A stretch of DNA of 64,000 nt from Liolophura sinensis. Taxonomy: Eukaryota > Mollusca > Polyplacophora > Chitonida > Chitonidae. Of this stretch, positions 20,982-34,579 are shown in pieces. Numbering within the stretch: the stretch's first letter is position 1; the number at the start of each line of letters is the position of its first letter. Position numbers and translations under genes: made by a program. The notes beneath the pieces were generated by a model. It made no database searches. It was not told the origin of the DNA and saw nothing but the letters and a program-made list of their open reading frames with translations. The stretch spans positions 26,963,915 to 27,027,914 of the forward strand of contig NC_088297.1 in the NCBI RefSeq assembly GCF_032854445.1, read 5' to 3'.

Positions 20982-22830
20982 TTCCTGCAGCAAATAAAGC
21001 AAAGAACAGCCTTTTAGAAAAACCATTTTGAAAACCAAATTAAAAAATATAAATAGGTTTAAATATTAATTTGTTACACTGACAGTGTGAAAGTTTCATC
21101 TAAAAAATGAAGTTATTGGTAAAGCACAGGTTTTTCAAAATGAACCACACATTACACGTAATATGCTACACTGACAACATTAACAACATATAGGTAAACA
21201 ACAACAACATGTTGACATTCCGGGTGCTGTTGACACACCTAATCCTAACCCCAGTCGTAAAGGGGAAAAACCTTGAGAACAGAGTAAAATGACAAGTAAA
21301 TATAAAGAAGTACAGAACAACCTTTTCAAGAACGAATATCAGGAAAAGAAGCCCTTTTCATTCTCAAATTAAATTTACGTTCCATCCATTGTATGCGGCA
21401 ATTTGCCTTCCACAAGCCAACATCCTTTGAAGATAGTTTGTTGCGGCACAGAAATTTTAGACAACTTTTTCAAGGGAATCAAAAAGCACGAAAATATGTC
21501 CATATCATAAGGAGGGAATAATTATAAGTACTGTACGACAGTTACGGTTTTTTTTTAGCAACAACAATGTAAGACAATTTTGTTCCATAAATAAGAAAGC
21601 ACGAAAATACGTCCACATCATAAAGAGGGAAGATGTTTCAATTTTTCTATAATTTTAGGTAAAACTATAGATGATTGCTCTGGGAGAGAAGCAGCTAGGC
21701 AAGACTCGAGTCAATAAATGATGGCCATGAAACCATTTTATGGAAAATTATCGTCCATTTGAAAATCCCGTTGGTCTTCTTATCAGGTAAGAGAATGCCT
21801 TGCTTGTTTATTGGAGCTTGTAGAACAAACTCTCGCAATGATCTTGATTTATTTTTCCCACATCATGATGCGATGCGTTTCACTTGTCCTACATAAATAT
21901 TCTTCAGCAAGTTTTCCAGCGGAGAAAAACATTTGGCACATTTGCCTATTACAGAAATTTGGAAACATCTTCATAGTATCAGTAGTTTTCTTTGTGGACA
22001 AATAGCAGGCATAATCATCATTAAATGTCTTTAACGTAACACGGGGATTTTTGGCTTCGTGATTTATAAAAACTATGCAGGAAGACTAAACAAACACTAT
22101 GCATATGTATTGTTTCTGAAAGTTAACTTTTATTTAATGTCACCACCACCACCCCCCCCATACCTTGTCCATTCAAGGTGAGGGCGACAAATATTTCAAG
22201 ATATCGTAATCACAGGACGTCACGTGTACAACAATCGTTAAGTTTGCAGCGGTCTTAAGTTCAAAGAATACCTCAAGAGGTGAGTAAGTCAATATCCAAT
22301 ATAATATCAATAGCACGTTGTCGGTTGTAAAGACGTCTCAAGCATGACAATAAAGATGTTATGAAATATGCTGCTAAATACAGTAGGTTATTAAGTTTAC
22401 TGTTAAAAACTGCGTCAAACATGCTGGTAAAGGTGTGCTCAAATACATTATCAAGTATATTGGTAAAGGCGTCATATAGTACATGTATGCTGGTAAAAAA
22501 TTTCAAAGGTTTTACTTACGATACGTAAAAGAAATGTCCGTCAGAACGCATAGACGAAAAACTGTATTTATTCTGCAAAAGTCACGACCTTGTCGAAGGC
22601 AAACAGAACTTCCGCAAAATACGGATGCTGGACCTATGACTGTTGATGCAAATGTGCTCCATTTGCATATTCGAACATGTGTCAGTACGATAACTGCACA
22701 TACAGCAGGAAGGAATGGTAATTACAAGCCTGCTTATATAGCATGCTGGTAATAATTATACCCTCTGAATGATGTGACATGGTAACAAAACTCGACAGCT
22801 TCATATACAATACCATGGACACTGCGCATT
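20982..22830. other. AT-rich intron/upstream DNA of gene A
   Basis: No exon-like, repeat-array or SINE signal recognised apart from a duplicated CACGAAAATA-GTCCA-ATCATAA block at 21489-21513 and 21600-21624. Confidence 0.5.
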
Positions 22831-22834
22831 GATG

Positions 22835-23030
22835 CGTCACTGGCTCATTGATACGTTGCTCACTGATACATCACTCACTGACTCATTGAAAGGTCACTCA
22901 CTTACTGATGCGTCACTCAATGATATATCAATCACTAACTCACCCACTGATACGTCATTCACTCAATCACTCAGTGAAACGTCACTCACTCAATGATTTC
23001 CCACTCACTGACTCACTGATACGTGGATCA
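22835..23030. repeat. CACTCACTGATACGTCA-type imperfect tandem repeat
   Basis: CACTCA/CTGATACG/TCATTGA words alternate over about 195 bp. Confidence 0.75.
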
Positions 23031-23429
23031 GGGACTAAAAGTCGTTCATGCTTCATTACGATCAGCCCTAAATTTCCGTCATGGGTGCTTGTAAAATGAC
23101 GCAGGCGCAGATATATCTCCAATTGTAAATCCACTCAGTAAAATGGAGAAGTTTTATTGCATTCAAAGTACAATATTAAAACAGGTGAATCCCTGGCGTT
23201 AAATGCCATCAATCATTCTCTCATTTTAGCCCTTGGCCATGCAATTAGGTCGCGTGTCCGAATCCAGAAGCCCGCACTGTGTCGGCTGGAGCTTTAACTT
23301 GGGAGGTTTTTCGGATAACACGCGCCAGCACGCACGTGGGTTCAACCATACCGGCCTTCATGGTCTTACCTGGACATGATGCACAGCAAATTTGTAGATT
23401 ACTTGAATCTCACACTTGTATAATATATG

Positions 23430-24118
23430 GGCATACATGTATGTATGTATGTATGCATGGATGTATGTATGGATATATGTATGGATGTATGTATGTATGG
23501 ATATATGTATGGATGTATGTATGCATGGATATATGTATGTATGTATGTATGCATGGATATATGTATGGATGTATGTATGTATGGATATATGTACGGATGT
23601 ATGTATGCATGGATATATGTATGGATGTATGTATGTATGGATATATGTATGGATGTATGTATGTATTTATGCATGGATACATGTATGTATGTATGTATGC
23701 ATGGATATATGTATGGATGTATGTATGTATGGATATATGTATGGATGTATGTATGCATGGATATATGTATGGATGTATGTATGTATGGATATATGTATGG
23801 ATGTATTTATGTATGTATGCATGGATATATGTATGGATGTATGTATGGATGTATGTATGCATGGATATATGTATGGATGTATGTATGTATGGATATATGT
23901 ATGGATGTATGTATGTATGGATATATGTATGGATGTATGTATGTATGGATATACGTATGTATGTATGTATGTATGTATGCATGGATATATGTATCGATGT
24001 ATGTATGTATGGATGTATGTATGGATGTGTGGATGTGTGGATGTGTATGTACGTATGGATGGATAGACGGATGGATGGATGTACGTATGTGTGGATGTGT
24101 TTATGTATGTATGTATAA
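23430..24118. repeat. ATGT/ATGG/ATAT tetranucleotide microsatellite, 690 bp
   Basis: Uninterrupted 4-bp register with a superimposed GGATATATGTATGGATGTAT pattern of 20-48 bp. Every frame on both strands stays open (up to 279 codons) for this reason only. Confidence 0.97.
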
Positions 24119-24131
24119 AGGATTTCTAATG

Positions 24132-24243
24132 AGTGACCCGAAGATGTCAAATTTATTAAGCGAGAGTAGTAGTTTTCAGTTTTCATTTTCATTTTCAATG
24201 AAAACTACTACTCGAGTGTGTTAAATTTGATATCGAGGGTCAC
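24132..24243. mobile_element. Fold-back MITE
   Basis: Arms GTGACCCGAAGATGTCAAAT ... GAGTAGTAGTTTTC and their imperfect reverse complement GAAAACTACTACTCGAG ... ATATCGAGGGTCAC enclose a short TTTTCATTTTCATTTTC loop. Abuts the microsatellite. Confidence 0.75.
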
Positions 24244-24785
24244 GAATTTCATATCCCATTTATCCCATAAATGCCTTATTGTGAATTTATAGCGGAAAAA
24301 TCATTACGATTTAATCTTTTCGGAAACTGCGCCAACATCTCACCGCGTGTTGATATCAGATATATAGGTCAAGTGAAGCGTCATCAGTACGTGACAACTA
24401 CGTGGCGGTGTATAATATACTACAGACAAAATACATTTACATAACGACTTTTATTTATACCACGTACATGTCAAAAGTTTGTTTTATACAATATATCGAT
24501 CAATACGTTAATATTCAGAACAAGCAAATTACATTTTACTACAGAAAGAAGTGCTGTCTAAAGACAGAGAAATTTAACGTGCGCTGAGTACACGCCGTGC
24601 AACGTTCAAAAAACAACTGACAGTTTAACATCACGACGGTTGAATAGGCGAAACAGTGTATAGATTAGTGATATCTAGCAGAAATTAAGTATGATGTTGG
24701 AGATATTATTGGTTTCATGTGGATTATGTCAAAATTAGCGAAGCACAAAGTTTAAGGCCTTTAGAATAATGTTGAGAAAAATAAT

Positions 24786-24947
24786 TTATTTATTTTTTTG
24801 ATTGGTGTTTTACGCCGTACTCAAGAAAATTTCACTTATACGACGGCGGCCAGCATTATGTTGGGAGGAAACCGGGCACAGCCCGGGGGAAACCCACGAC
24901 CATCCGCAGGTTGCTGCCAGACCTTCCTACTTACGGCCGGAGAGGAA
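24786..24947 (-). mobile_element. SINE family 1, 3' half
   Basis: TTTGATTGGTGTTTTACGCC through CGTACTTACGGCCGGAGAGG-like core; head absent. Confidence 0.85.
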
Positions 24948-25637
24948 CTCACTCATCAAAGTTGGATTTTGAGAAATATCAACTCTGATAACATGGCTGT
25001 TAATTTCACAGTGAAAGTCATTTGAGTTATTCGGCAGTTGAACTGATCAGGTAAATATTAACATAATTTCTATTAGCACCTCGACCTTAGATTACTTTGC
25101 TGGCTTCTGGTTCCAGCACTAATAAAAGTCCATTTCAATACTGTCTTACACGGAAAGTTAGGTTAGCTTTCAAGATCTGTACATAGTACCTGTCTATTTG
25201 GGTAATAGAAAGAAAAGTAATCTCAAAAATTTAATATCAAGCAATATGTAGGTTATTTATTTATTTATTAATAATTGTTTAACCGCATACCCAAGAATGT
25301 AGGCCTATGCATATTAAACACCTTTCGTATAAGCAGTCCTAGACGTCGGACAAAAGACGATGAGCAGATATCGTGTACACTGTATATCGGAAATTCTTTA
25401 CGTAGGTCTACACACCCAGCTATATTCCTGTCCTTTCAGTCACGAAGCTAAATGGACCTCAACAGATCCGGTTTAACTGTTACTAAAGACGTTTTCGGTT
25501 GTAATGTAATTTGTCTCTTAAACAGAAAATACGTGGGCAGACGGCCGTGAGTCATCCAACTGTGTTCACAAACATTTCAAAGCAAATTCAACACAATCAA
25601 ACTAGGTCTCTTATCAGCAAACGCTTCTCTCTGTCGC

Positions 25638-25907
25638 GGGGCCTCCGTGGCTCAGTTGCTTAGCGCGCAAGCGCAGCGTAATGATCCAGGAGTCTCTCAC
25701 CAATGCGGTCGCTGTGAGTTCAAGTCCAGCTCATGTTGGCTTTCTCTCCGGCCGTATGTGGGAAGGTCTTCAGCTACCTGCGGATGGTCGTGGGTTTCCC
25801 TCGGGTTCTGCCCGGTTTCTACCCACCATATTGCTGGCCGCCGTCGTATAAGTGAAATATTCTTGAGAATGGCATAAAACACCAATCCAAAAAAAAAAAA
25901 AAATCAC
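25638..25907 (+). mobile_element. SINE family 1, full length with target duplication
   Basis: GGGGCCTCCGTGGCTCAGTT head, GTGAGTTCAAGTCC B box, and A14 tail. Flanking duplication CTCTGTCGCG at 25629-25638 and 25908-25917. A young-looking copy between the candidate 5' UTR exon and the coding start of gene A. Confidence 0.92.
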
Positions 25908-26065
25908 TCTGTCGCGATGTCGCCTGCCCTTGCCTGGGTTAGAACGGCTTTGTACGTTACAACACAACGTGGTGTTCTCACTTCTCCCCATAAGTTCATC
26001 TTACCAAGGAGATCGTGTACAGACAACAGATTGAACAGTGACAATCAAAGTTAAACAGCACTTAC

Positions 26066-26150
26066 CTGTAGGTTTGAACGGAATTCCGAGTTCGTAAATA
26101 CAAAGCCTAGTTTAGGCGGCCACTCAAACCACTTTCCGCTCTTCTGTGCA
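26066..26150 (-). other. Candidate 5' UTR exon of gene A (5' end not resolved)
   Basis: On the minus strand, ...AACCTACAG is followed by the strong donor GTAAGTGC at 26065. The coding start exon at 20967 has an upstream acceptor (TTTATTTGCTGCAG), so a non-coding first exon is expected. This is the best donor I saw upstream; the right boundary is a guess. No clear TATA box is visible. Confidence 0.3.
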
Positions 26151-26726
26151 GGTAATATCATACGGGCACCTTACATCGTGACGTAGTACGCATGGTTGCC
26201 ACCGCCGAGGCTTTTCTTTTTCCAGCGCGTTGCGCCATTATTTGTATAGCTACGGTAAAGAAGTACATGCTTGCACATGTAGCACATGTTCCCCTCTTAA
26301 AATACCGTACATTATTTAGCTAACCGGTGGCATTGTACAAATATTTCATGGTACATACACTGTGTACAGCGGTGACTTGCAAGACTGTATTTATTTTTAA
26401 AGCAGGGCCTATGAGCAATAGAAATTCTCTCAAACAGAAAAAAAAATCATATTTTTTGGTGCCTTTTTCAAATCAGTTTTTTTCTTTTGTGTGCTTTTAT
26501 ATTTTATTTAAATGTATTTCTTTATTGCAGAAATAGTAAAGTTTTTTTTATGTAGTGCGTAAAAATTAGGTAGGCCTAATGCTTCATTCTGGAGTGGTTT
26601 TGTCTTTTTATTTGATTTGTGTATGACGCCGTATTCTGTTTATAGCTGCATAGATTATAGGCTATAACAAAAATCGTGTAAAAACGTACGTAAGCTACCT
26701 GAAAAACTTCCCGGACATAAACTGCC

Positions 26727-26945
26727 CCTGGCCCCGGGATCACAAAGCGACCTTTGTCAAAATTTCCATCATTAAACTTGATATCTTCCTGTCCTTTGTT
26801 TAAGCTGAAATTTGTTTACAATGACTTGCCCGGAATTTATACTGTCAAGGAATATTTTTGACCTTGTTACGTAAGAAGTAACAATTTTCAAGTAATTTCA
26901 AATTTTGACTTAAGTCTCAGATATCTTGGTGATCCCAGGGCCTGA
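26727..26945. mobile_element. Long-TIR MITE, copy 1
   Basis: Left end CCTGGCCCCGGGATCACAAA and right end TTGGTGATCCCAGGGC are inverted, with arms continuing (TCAAAATTT / AAATTTTGACTTAAG). Same family as 48619-48842. Confidence 0.8.
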
Positions 26946-27417
26946 CCCACCTCAAGGACCTAAGTCTAGATTTCAGCGGCTTCCTACAATTTTAGCCACC
27001 ACAAATTATCCAAAGCCGCGTCCCAGGTTACATGTACATCTCAGAACACAGAACTTCCACTCTTATCTTCCCCTAGATTCCCATTTGCAGCTATACAGCC
27101 AAGGTCCGCTTATATATATGTAGCATCTCCAACTTACACCATATTCCGCCTAATTACCATCCAAAAGTGGCATAAAAAACTCACATCTGGCTAGCGGAAA
27201 GGCTAGAATTTCCGGGGCCTATGAGGCCCCTAGACACGGCTATTTTGTTTTGATGGCTGTTAAGTTTTCTTCCTGAAGACCCCAAAAGGCTTGTGTATCT
27301 TGCCATTATTTTAGTATATAGTATAGTATACTTCGTCTCTGCAGCCGCACCACCCCCCCCCCCAACCACCTGAGCCATCCACCCAACCACGTCAAACAAC
27401 ATCCAGATAAATCTTAT

Positions 27418-27512
27418 TTATTCGCGTTAACGGTGTTTCACGCAACAATGGAGAATATATCTGGTATATAATGATGAAAGGAAACCGGACAGAGCCCAAG
27501 GGAAACCACCTG
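27418..27512 (-). mobile_element. SINE family 1, decayed fragment
   Basis: GGTGTTTCACGC and GGAAACCGGACAGAGCCC recognisable only. Confidence 0.55.
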
Positions 27513-27889
27513 AAATAATTTATTGTTTCACACTTTGGTGGTCATAATTTTCAGCAATACTTGTAATCTCGCCTTACAGAGTCTTAAGGACTCGTCCATT
27601 GCTTACATCAGCAAACCCTGATCACGTGTTACATGGTTATACCATTTCTCGATATTTACTTATGAACGATATAAAATCCGGGTTTATTACCTGCCAATAT
27701 AAAAAAAATTGGGGCGTATAAAGTGGTGTAGGCCTATAAATCGGCCGTGATCAGTTTGGGATAATACCGCATAACTAATTTATTCCATAATATTGGATGA
27801 GGTGTTAGGCCAAATACTTCCCAGATTAGACGACGGCAAAGCACTGATGGGGTTTACGACCTGTTGCAATAATAAAGACGACTTCGTGT

Positions 27890-30290
27890 AATGTGGAGAG
27901 TGAAATCAGACCTATTTACAGCAGTGACACTTAATTATAGGATGAGGAGTAAAATCAAATCTATTTATACCAGTGACACCTACATGCAGGATGGAAAGTA
28001 AAATAAGATCTACTTATACCAGTGACTCCTACATACAGGGTGGAGAGTACAATAAGATCTACTTACAGCAGTGACACCTACATACAGGATGGAGAGTAAA
28101 ATAAGATCTACTTACAGCAGTGACACCTACATACAGGCAGTGACACCTACATACAGGATGGAGAGTAAAATAAGATCTACTTAGAGCGGTGACACCTACA
28201 TGCAGGATGGAAAGTAAAAGAAGATCTACTTACAGCAGTGACTAATACATACAGGGTGGAGAGTACAATAAGATCTACTTACACCAGTGACATCTGCATA
28301 CAGGGTGGAGAGTACAATAAGATCTATTTACACCAGTGACACCTACATACAGGATGGACAGTAAAATAAGATCTACTTACAGCAGCGACACCTGCATTCA
28401 GGGTGGATAGTGAAATCAAGCCTACTTACACCAGTGACACCTACATACAGGGTGGAGAGTGAAATCAGATCTACTTATACCAGTGACACCTACATACAGT
28501 GTTGAGAGTGAAATCAGATCTACTTATACCAGTGACACCTACATACAGGGTTGAGAGTAAAATTAGATCTACTTATACCAGTGACACCTACATACAGGGT
28601 GGAGAGTGAAATCAAATCTACTTATACCAGTGACACCTACATACAGGGTGGATAGTGAAATCAGACCTACTTACATCAATGACACCTACATACAGGGTGG
28701 AGAGTAAAATAAGATCTACTTACAGCAGTGACACCTACATACAGGGTGGAGAGTAAAATTAGATCTACTTAAACCAGTGACACCTACATACAGGGTGGAG
28801 AGTAAAATTAGATCTACTTATACCAGTGACACCTACATACAGGGTGGATAGTAAAATCAGATCTACTTACAGCAGTGACACCTACATGCAGAGTGGAGAG
28901 TAAAATCAGATCTACTTATACCAGTGACACCTACATGCAGTGTTGAGAGTGAAATCAGATCTATTTACAGCAGTGACACATACATACAGGGTTGGGAGTA
29001 AAATCAGATCTACTTATACCAGTGACACCTACATACAGGGTGGAGAGAAAAATCAGACCTACTTACACCAATGACACCTACATACAGGGTGGAGAGTAAA
29101 ATAAGATCTACTTACAGCAGTGACACCTACATACAGGGTGGAGAGTAAAATCAAATCTACTTAAACCAGTGACACCTACATACAGGGTGGAGAGTAAAAT
29201 TAGATCTACTTATACCAGTGACACCTACATACAGGGTGGAGAGTAAAATCAGATCTACTTACAGCAGTGACACCTACATGCAGGGTGGAGAGTAAAATCA
29301 GATCTACTTATACCAGTGACACCTACATACAGTGTTGAGAGTGAAATCAGATCTATTTACAGCAGTGACACCTACATACAGGGTTGAGAGTAAAATCAGA
29401 TCTACTTACAGCAGTGACACCTACATACAGGAGTGAGAGTAAAATCAGATCTACTTACAGCAGTGACACCTACATACAGGGTTGAGAGTAAAATCAGATC
29501 TACTTATACCAGTGACACCTACATACAGGGTGGAGAGAAAAATCAGACCTACTTACACCAATGACACCTACATACAGGGTGGAGAGTAAAATAAGATCTA
29601 CTTACAGCAGTGACACCTACATACAGGGTGGAGAGTAAAATCAAATCTACTTAAACCAGTGACACCTACATACAGGGTGGAGAGTAAAATTAGATCTACT
29701 TATACCAGTGACACCTACATACAGGGTGGAGAGTAAAATCAGATCTACTTACAGCAGTGACACCTACATGCAGGGTGGAGAGTAAAATAAGATCTACTTA
29801 TACCAGTGACACCTACATACAGTGTTGAGAGTGAAATCAGATCTATTTACAGCAGTGACACCTACATACAGGGTTGAGAGTAAAATCAGATCTACTTACA
29901 GCAGTGACACCTACATACAGGAGTGAGAGTAAAATCAGATCTACTTATACCAGTGACACCTACATACAGTGTTGAGAGTGAAATCAGATCTATTTACAGC
30001 AGTGACACCTTCATACAGGGTTGAGAGTAAAATCAGATCAACTTACAGCAGTGACACCTACATACAGGGTGGAGAGTAAAATCAGATCTACTGATACCAG
30101 TGACACCTACATACAGTGTTGAGAGTGAAATCAGATCTACTTACACCAGTGACATCTACATTCAGGGTGGAGAGTAAAATCAGATCTACTTATACCAGTG
30201 ACACCTACATACAGGGTGGAGTGTAAAATCAGACCTACTTTCCCCAAGTGGCACCTGCATACATGCTACAGAGTAAAATCAGATCTGCTT
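27890..30290. repeat. 49-bp satellite array, about 49 units, with 490-bp higher order
   Basis: Unit contains GTGACACCTACATACAGGGT, GGAGAGTAAAATCAGATCTA and CTTACAGCA or CTTATACCA. Most units have the AGATCT hexamer. The marker GAGAGAAAAATCAGACC appears at 29042 and 29532, exactly 10 units apart, and the ten units between are repeated in order. Confidence 0.95.
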
Positions 30291-30299
30291 GTAAACAAT

Positions 30300-33200
30300 A
30301 AAAACAATGCAAAGTAAGCAGACCCCAGGACACATAGTCCACCAGCATAGTCCTGCGGATATGTACACATGCTCACTACAAAAGGCCACAGTATGCAGAG
30401 TAATTTATTTTTAATTGAATCATACAAATGTGTCTTGGGATATTTGTAAACTGAGATGGAGATCGGTGTGAACAGCCGAATCTCCGTATTTTGTCCGTGT
30501 ACAAGCTTACGGTATAAGATTCTTCGTGAAAACGCACAAGTTATATTATTACAAAAACTAGTGCAAATATAGGGGTTCGTATTAAACCGAAATATTTCTC
30601 ACAGCTTGCATAAATTCACATAAGTTAAAGAAATGCTCATGTTTGAACTAAGCTAAAAGCATTCCTCAAAACATGGAGCTAAATGAGCCAAAGGCTTATT
30701 TTTGCATATTCCTAAAGTTAAAAACATTGCAGGACATTGAAACTGTCACACCTTAAGGCTAAATACACTTTGATTACTTTTTCAGAAAGAATTTCTTACC
30801 TATAAGCTATATTTCTCATTTTTTATTTTTAAATCGTCTCAAATGCCTATCTATTTGGGGTTAAATCCAGTTTGTTTTCACCGCCAGTACTCTTATCACG
30901 TGACCAAAGAGTTTACTGATGATTGGCTCAGAGGAGATTATGAATAGGCACAAGGACGCACAGGAGTAATTGGTGTCCAAGAGAATGAGGACCTATTAAA
31001 CGTCCGGCAGCAGGACGTTGACGTCATTTCCCAGCCCATCATGATGACGTCACATTAAAGACAGTATGACATTACGACAGAAATTGATACACTGCAATGT
31101 TGTAGACACTACAATCTATTCTTGATGTAACGATGACTCGAGGTCCTGTTTCACACTAGCGCCACCTCACGGGATTAAAAATTATGCCGCCTCCCCATTA
31201 GTGTTTAAAATGGTTTATAGAAACGTATGAGGGTTCTTCTAATTCATATATATCTGCACGAGGATGAGAATGACGTTTAAAATGAGAACAATGCAATCTG
31301 GGCACTTTGGGATAATATACAGAAACCATTTTCTTCTTTTCCAAACACATTGACGTTACTGATCGCTTGTTATCGAGATCTTCTGGACCATGTTCGGGAT
31401 TTACTTATCTATATGATTGTTGTTTAACCCCATATAACACAAAAATCTTTGAGCAATATTCTATCAGACATTAAGCCTCAAAATTCTTTTGGCACACTAG
31501 TGCCGTCAGCCAGACCTATATATCTTCAAACTGTTTTGTCGCCACGATATGGCTGAAATATTGCCGATGTGGCGTTAAGCCATAATCATTCACAGTATCA
31601 CTGTAAGACATAGATTACATATCAACATTCTTTTGACACAATAACACGTCAAGCACAAAGCTTCAAGGTTCTTTTAACACAGTAACACATCAAACACATA
31701 GCTTGAAAGCTTTATATTAAAACTGGTTTGATTTCAGAAGATTATTTAGTCACAGTAACACTGCCAAATATATTAGGCAACTCAAAGGAATTCTTCTGGA
31801 CACTGTGAGACTGTAAGATAAACATATATAGTGCATTTAAGATTCCTTTGACACACTAATACCGTCAAACATATCAAGTCAAGTTCCCTTGATACATTCA
31901 TAATGCCAAACATTATGTTTCAAGGTTCTACTGACATAACAGCGCTAAGAGATAGAGCTCCCGTGTTCTTTTGCAGTAAGAATCTCTTCAACATTCTAAA
32001 AGTTGGGCGCAGTAACATCAAAAGACATAAGCAGATCTGCAGCGTTGGGAGTGTTTTTATACAGGAGCCAAAAATACATGGCAGATAAAAGATGCAATAA
32101 TACTGTCAAAGAGCTTCGCCAGAAACCCCCAAAGTGTAAATAAAGTCAAATGAAATGTTTTTACAAAACATATCTTGCGCACAACTAATAAAGTTTTACA
32201 GGAAAATACAGGTAACTTCTCCGACACAACTACAACGTATTGTTTTCTTTATAGTTTCATATTCGGTGTGAAACTCTTAATTTTATAAAATTAATTTTAT
32301 AAAGTCTGAAACCCCCATGGCGTGATGTCAAAAAGGGATTGTCTTTTACGATCGCCAATAGACATTCTGCGACTTTACGATAAACAAAATGTTTCTGAAA
32401 ATTTGGTTGGACAAAACTTGACCAAAGATGCTAAAACCGCCTTTGTCCTCCAAATACTGATTTTTAATGAGTGTACTTATACTACGGCGTCCAGCATGAT
32501 ATTTGTAGGACACCGGATAGAATCCCGGGGAAACTCACGAATATCCTCAGGTTGCCGAAATAATCCGTTGTTAATGTATTGGACTGAGGTCACCATATAC
32601 ACTAAATTCTATTTACCATTTGCTCCTCTCAGTATACGATGATGTACGTTTTTATGTCATGTTACACTTGTCCTCATTCTTAATGACATTTAATCATGCA
32701 AATATTCTCCGTCTGCATGAAACTCGAAGTCACAAAGGTGCAAATGTACCACGGAAATAGGTTTATCTAAACAGTCTACCGTGTTGTTTAAACAGGGGAA
32801 CTAACTCTGATGGTGGTTGGCCTCAGCACTTGGCGTGTGTGTGTCTTGCTCGTCATGTAGTGTTCATCAGGACTCTTCTTTGTCCAGTCCAGGATGCTGC
32901 TGACCAATAGTGATCAGTTATCCACTAATACCTAAAATCTTACAGGTTTTAGGAAAACTCAAAAATGAAGTATACATAAGATGGAAAGTCGGAGAAAGTT
33001 AATTGTAAACATAGTCTTAAACATTTTTTCCATTTTTCTTTACCTACTATACTGTAGGTATTTGGGACCACCTTTAGGTATGCTAGTGTATCGTCTTTGC
33101 ATAATAAAGTCCTAAATAAGGATGTGACTTATGTCCAATAAATATATTTGAGCTTGAATTGTGTGTTTTCTCCTGACAAACGTTTTAAAGCCGTATTTTA

Positions 33201-33480
33201 ATAATTTTTTCAATATATTCCTTAGTAATATCCTGATTCAGATTAAACGCATGCGTTTAGATATAAACAACAATTTTACATTCCAAACAATCTATTAGAC
33301 CAGCATCACATCATAATATGGAACTTTCCTATGCACCAAAAGGTGGTTCCCAAATACCCACCATACAAACAATATTTTAAAATGTTCTCTGTAATGAAAA
33401 ATTTAAAAAATATTTAAGACCAAGTTTACAAAGAACTTTTCACACCTTTTTAACCGAAATTTGCATGATTTTTAACAAAT
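30300..33480. other. Intergenic AT-rich DNA
   Basis: No gene recognised. Holds a decayed SINE tail (ATATGGCTGAAATATTGCCG with GTGGCGTTAAGCC at 31550-31580) and a SINE family 1 fragment on the minus strand at 32465-32545. Otherwise featureless to my eye. Confidence 0.5.
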
Positions 33481-33504
33481 TCAACGACAGATACATGTAA
33501 TGGA

Positions 33505-34540
33505 CTTTATGCCATGTCACAAGAATGCATGTTATCTAATCTGTACAGGTTACGCCATGTCACAAGAATGCATGTTATCTGATCTGTACAGGTTACGCCA
33601 TGTCACAAGAATGCATGTTATCTGATCTGTACAGGTTACGCCATGTCATAAGAATGTGTGTTATTTGTCCTGTATATTTTATGCCATGTCACAAGAATGC
33701 ATGTTATCTGATCTGTACAGGTTACGCCATGTCACAAGAATGCAAGTTATCTGATCTGTATATCTTATGCCATGTCTCAAGAATGCATGTTATCTGATCT
33801 GTACATTTTATGCCATGTCACAAGAATACATGTTATCTGATCTGTGCAGGTTATGCCATGTCAAAGAAATGCGTGTTATTTGATCTGTATATTTTATGCC
33901 ATGTCACAAGAATGCATGTTATCTTATCTGTACAGGTTACGCCATGTCACAAGAATGCATGTTATTTGATCTGTATATTTTATGCCATGTCACAATACTG
34001 CGTGTTATTTGATCTGTATATTTTATGCAGTGTCACAAGAATACATGTTTTCTGATGTGTACAGGTTATGCCATGTCACAAAAATGCATGTTATCTGATC
34101 TGTACAGGTTACGCCATGTCACAAGAATGCGTGTTATTTGATCTGTATATTTTATCCCATGTCACAAGAATGCGTGTTATTTGATCTGTATATTTTATGC
34201 CATGTCACAAGAATGCATGTTATCTAATCTGTATATTTTATGAGATTTCACAAGAATACATGTTTTCTGATGTGTACAGGTTATGCCATGTCACAAGAAT
34301 GTGTGTTATTTGTTCTGTATATTTTATGCCATGTCACAAGAATGCATGTTATCTGATCTGTACATTTTATGCCATGTCACAAGAATGCAGGTTATCTGAT
34401 CTGTACAGGTTATGCAATGTCAGAAGAATGCATGTTATTTGATCTGTACATTTTATGCCATGTCACAAGAATGCATGTTATCTGATGTGTGCATTTTTTG
34501 CCATGTCACAAAAATGCATGTTATCTCACTCTACAGGTTA
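33505..34540. repeat. 43-bp satellite array, about 24 units
   Basis: GCCATGTCACAAGAATGCAT + GTTATCTGATCTGTACAGGTTAC every 43 bp. Two alternating tail variants (TACAGGTTAC and TATATTTTAT) occur. Confidence 0.95.
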
Positions 34541-34579
34541 TTTTATATCTTCTCCCCACAATTCGTGCTAGTCCTTAAA

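Noticed and set aside
23279-24224. Long open frames on both strands (up to 279 codons)
   Set aside because: Translation of a tetranucleotide microsatellite; all frames stay open and no protein family fits.
27890-30290. CRISPR-like look of regularly spaced repeats
   Set aside because: The whole 49-bp unit repeats with no unique spacers, and the DNA is eukaryotic.
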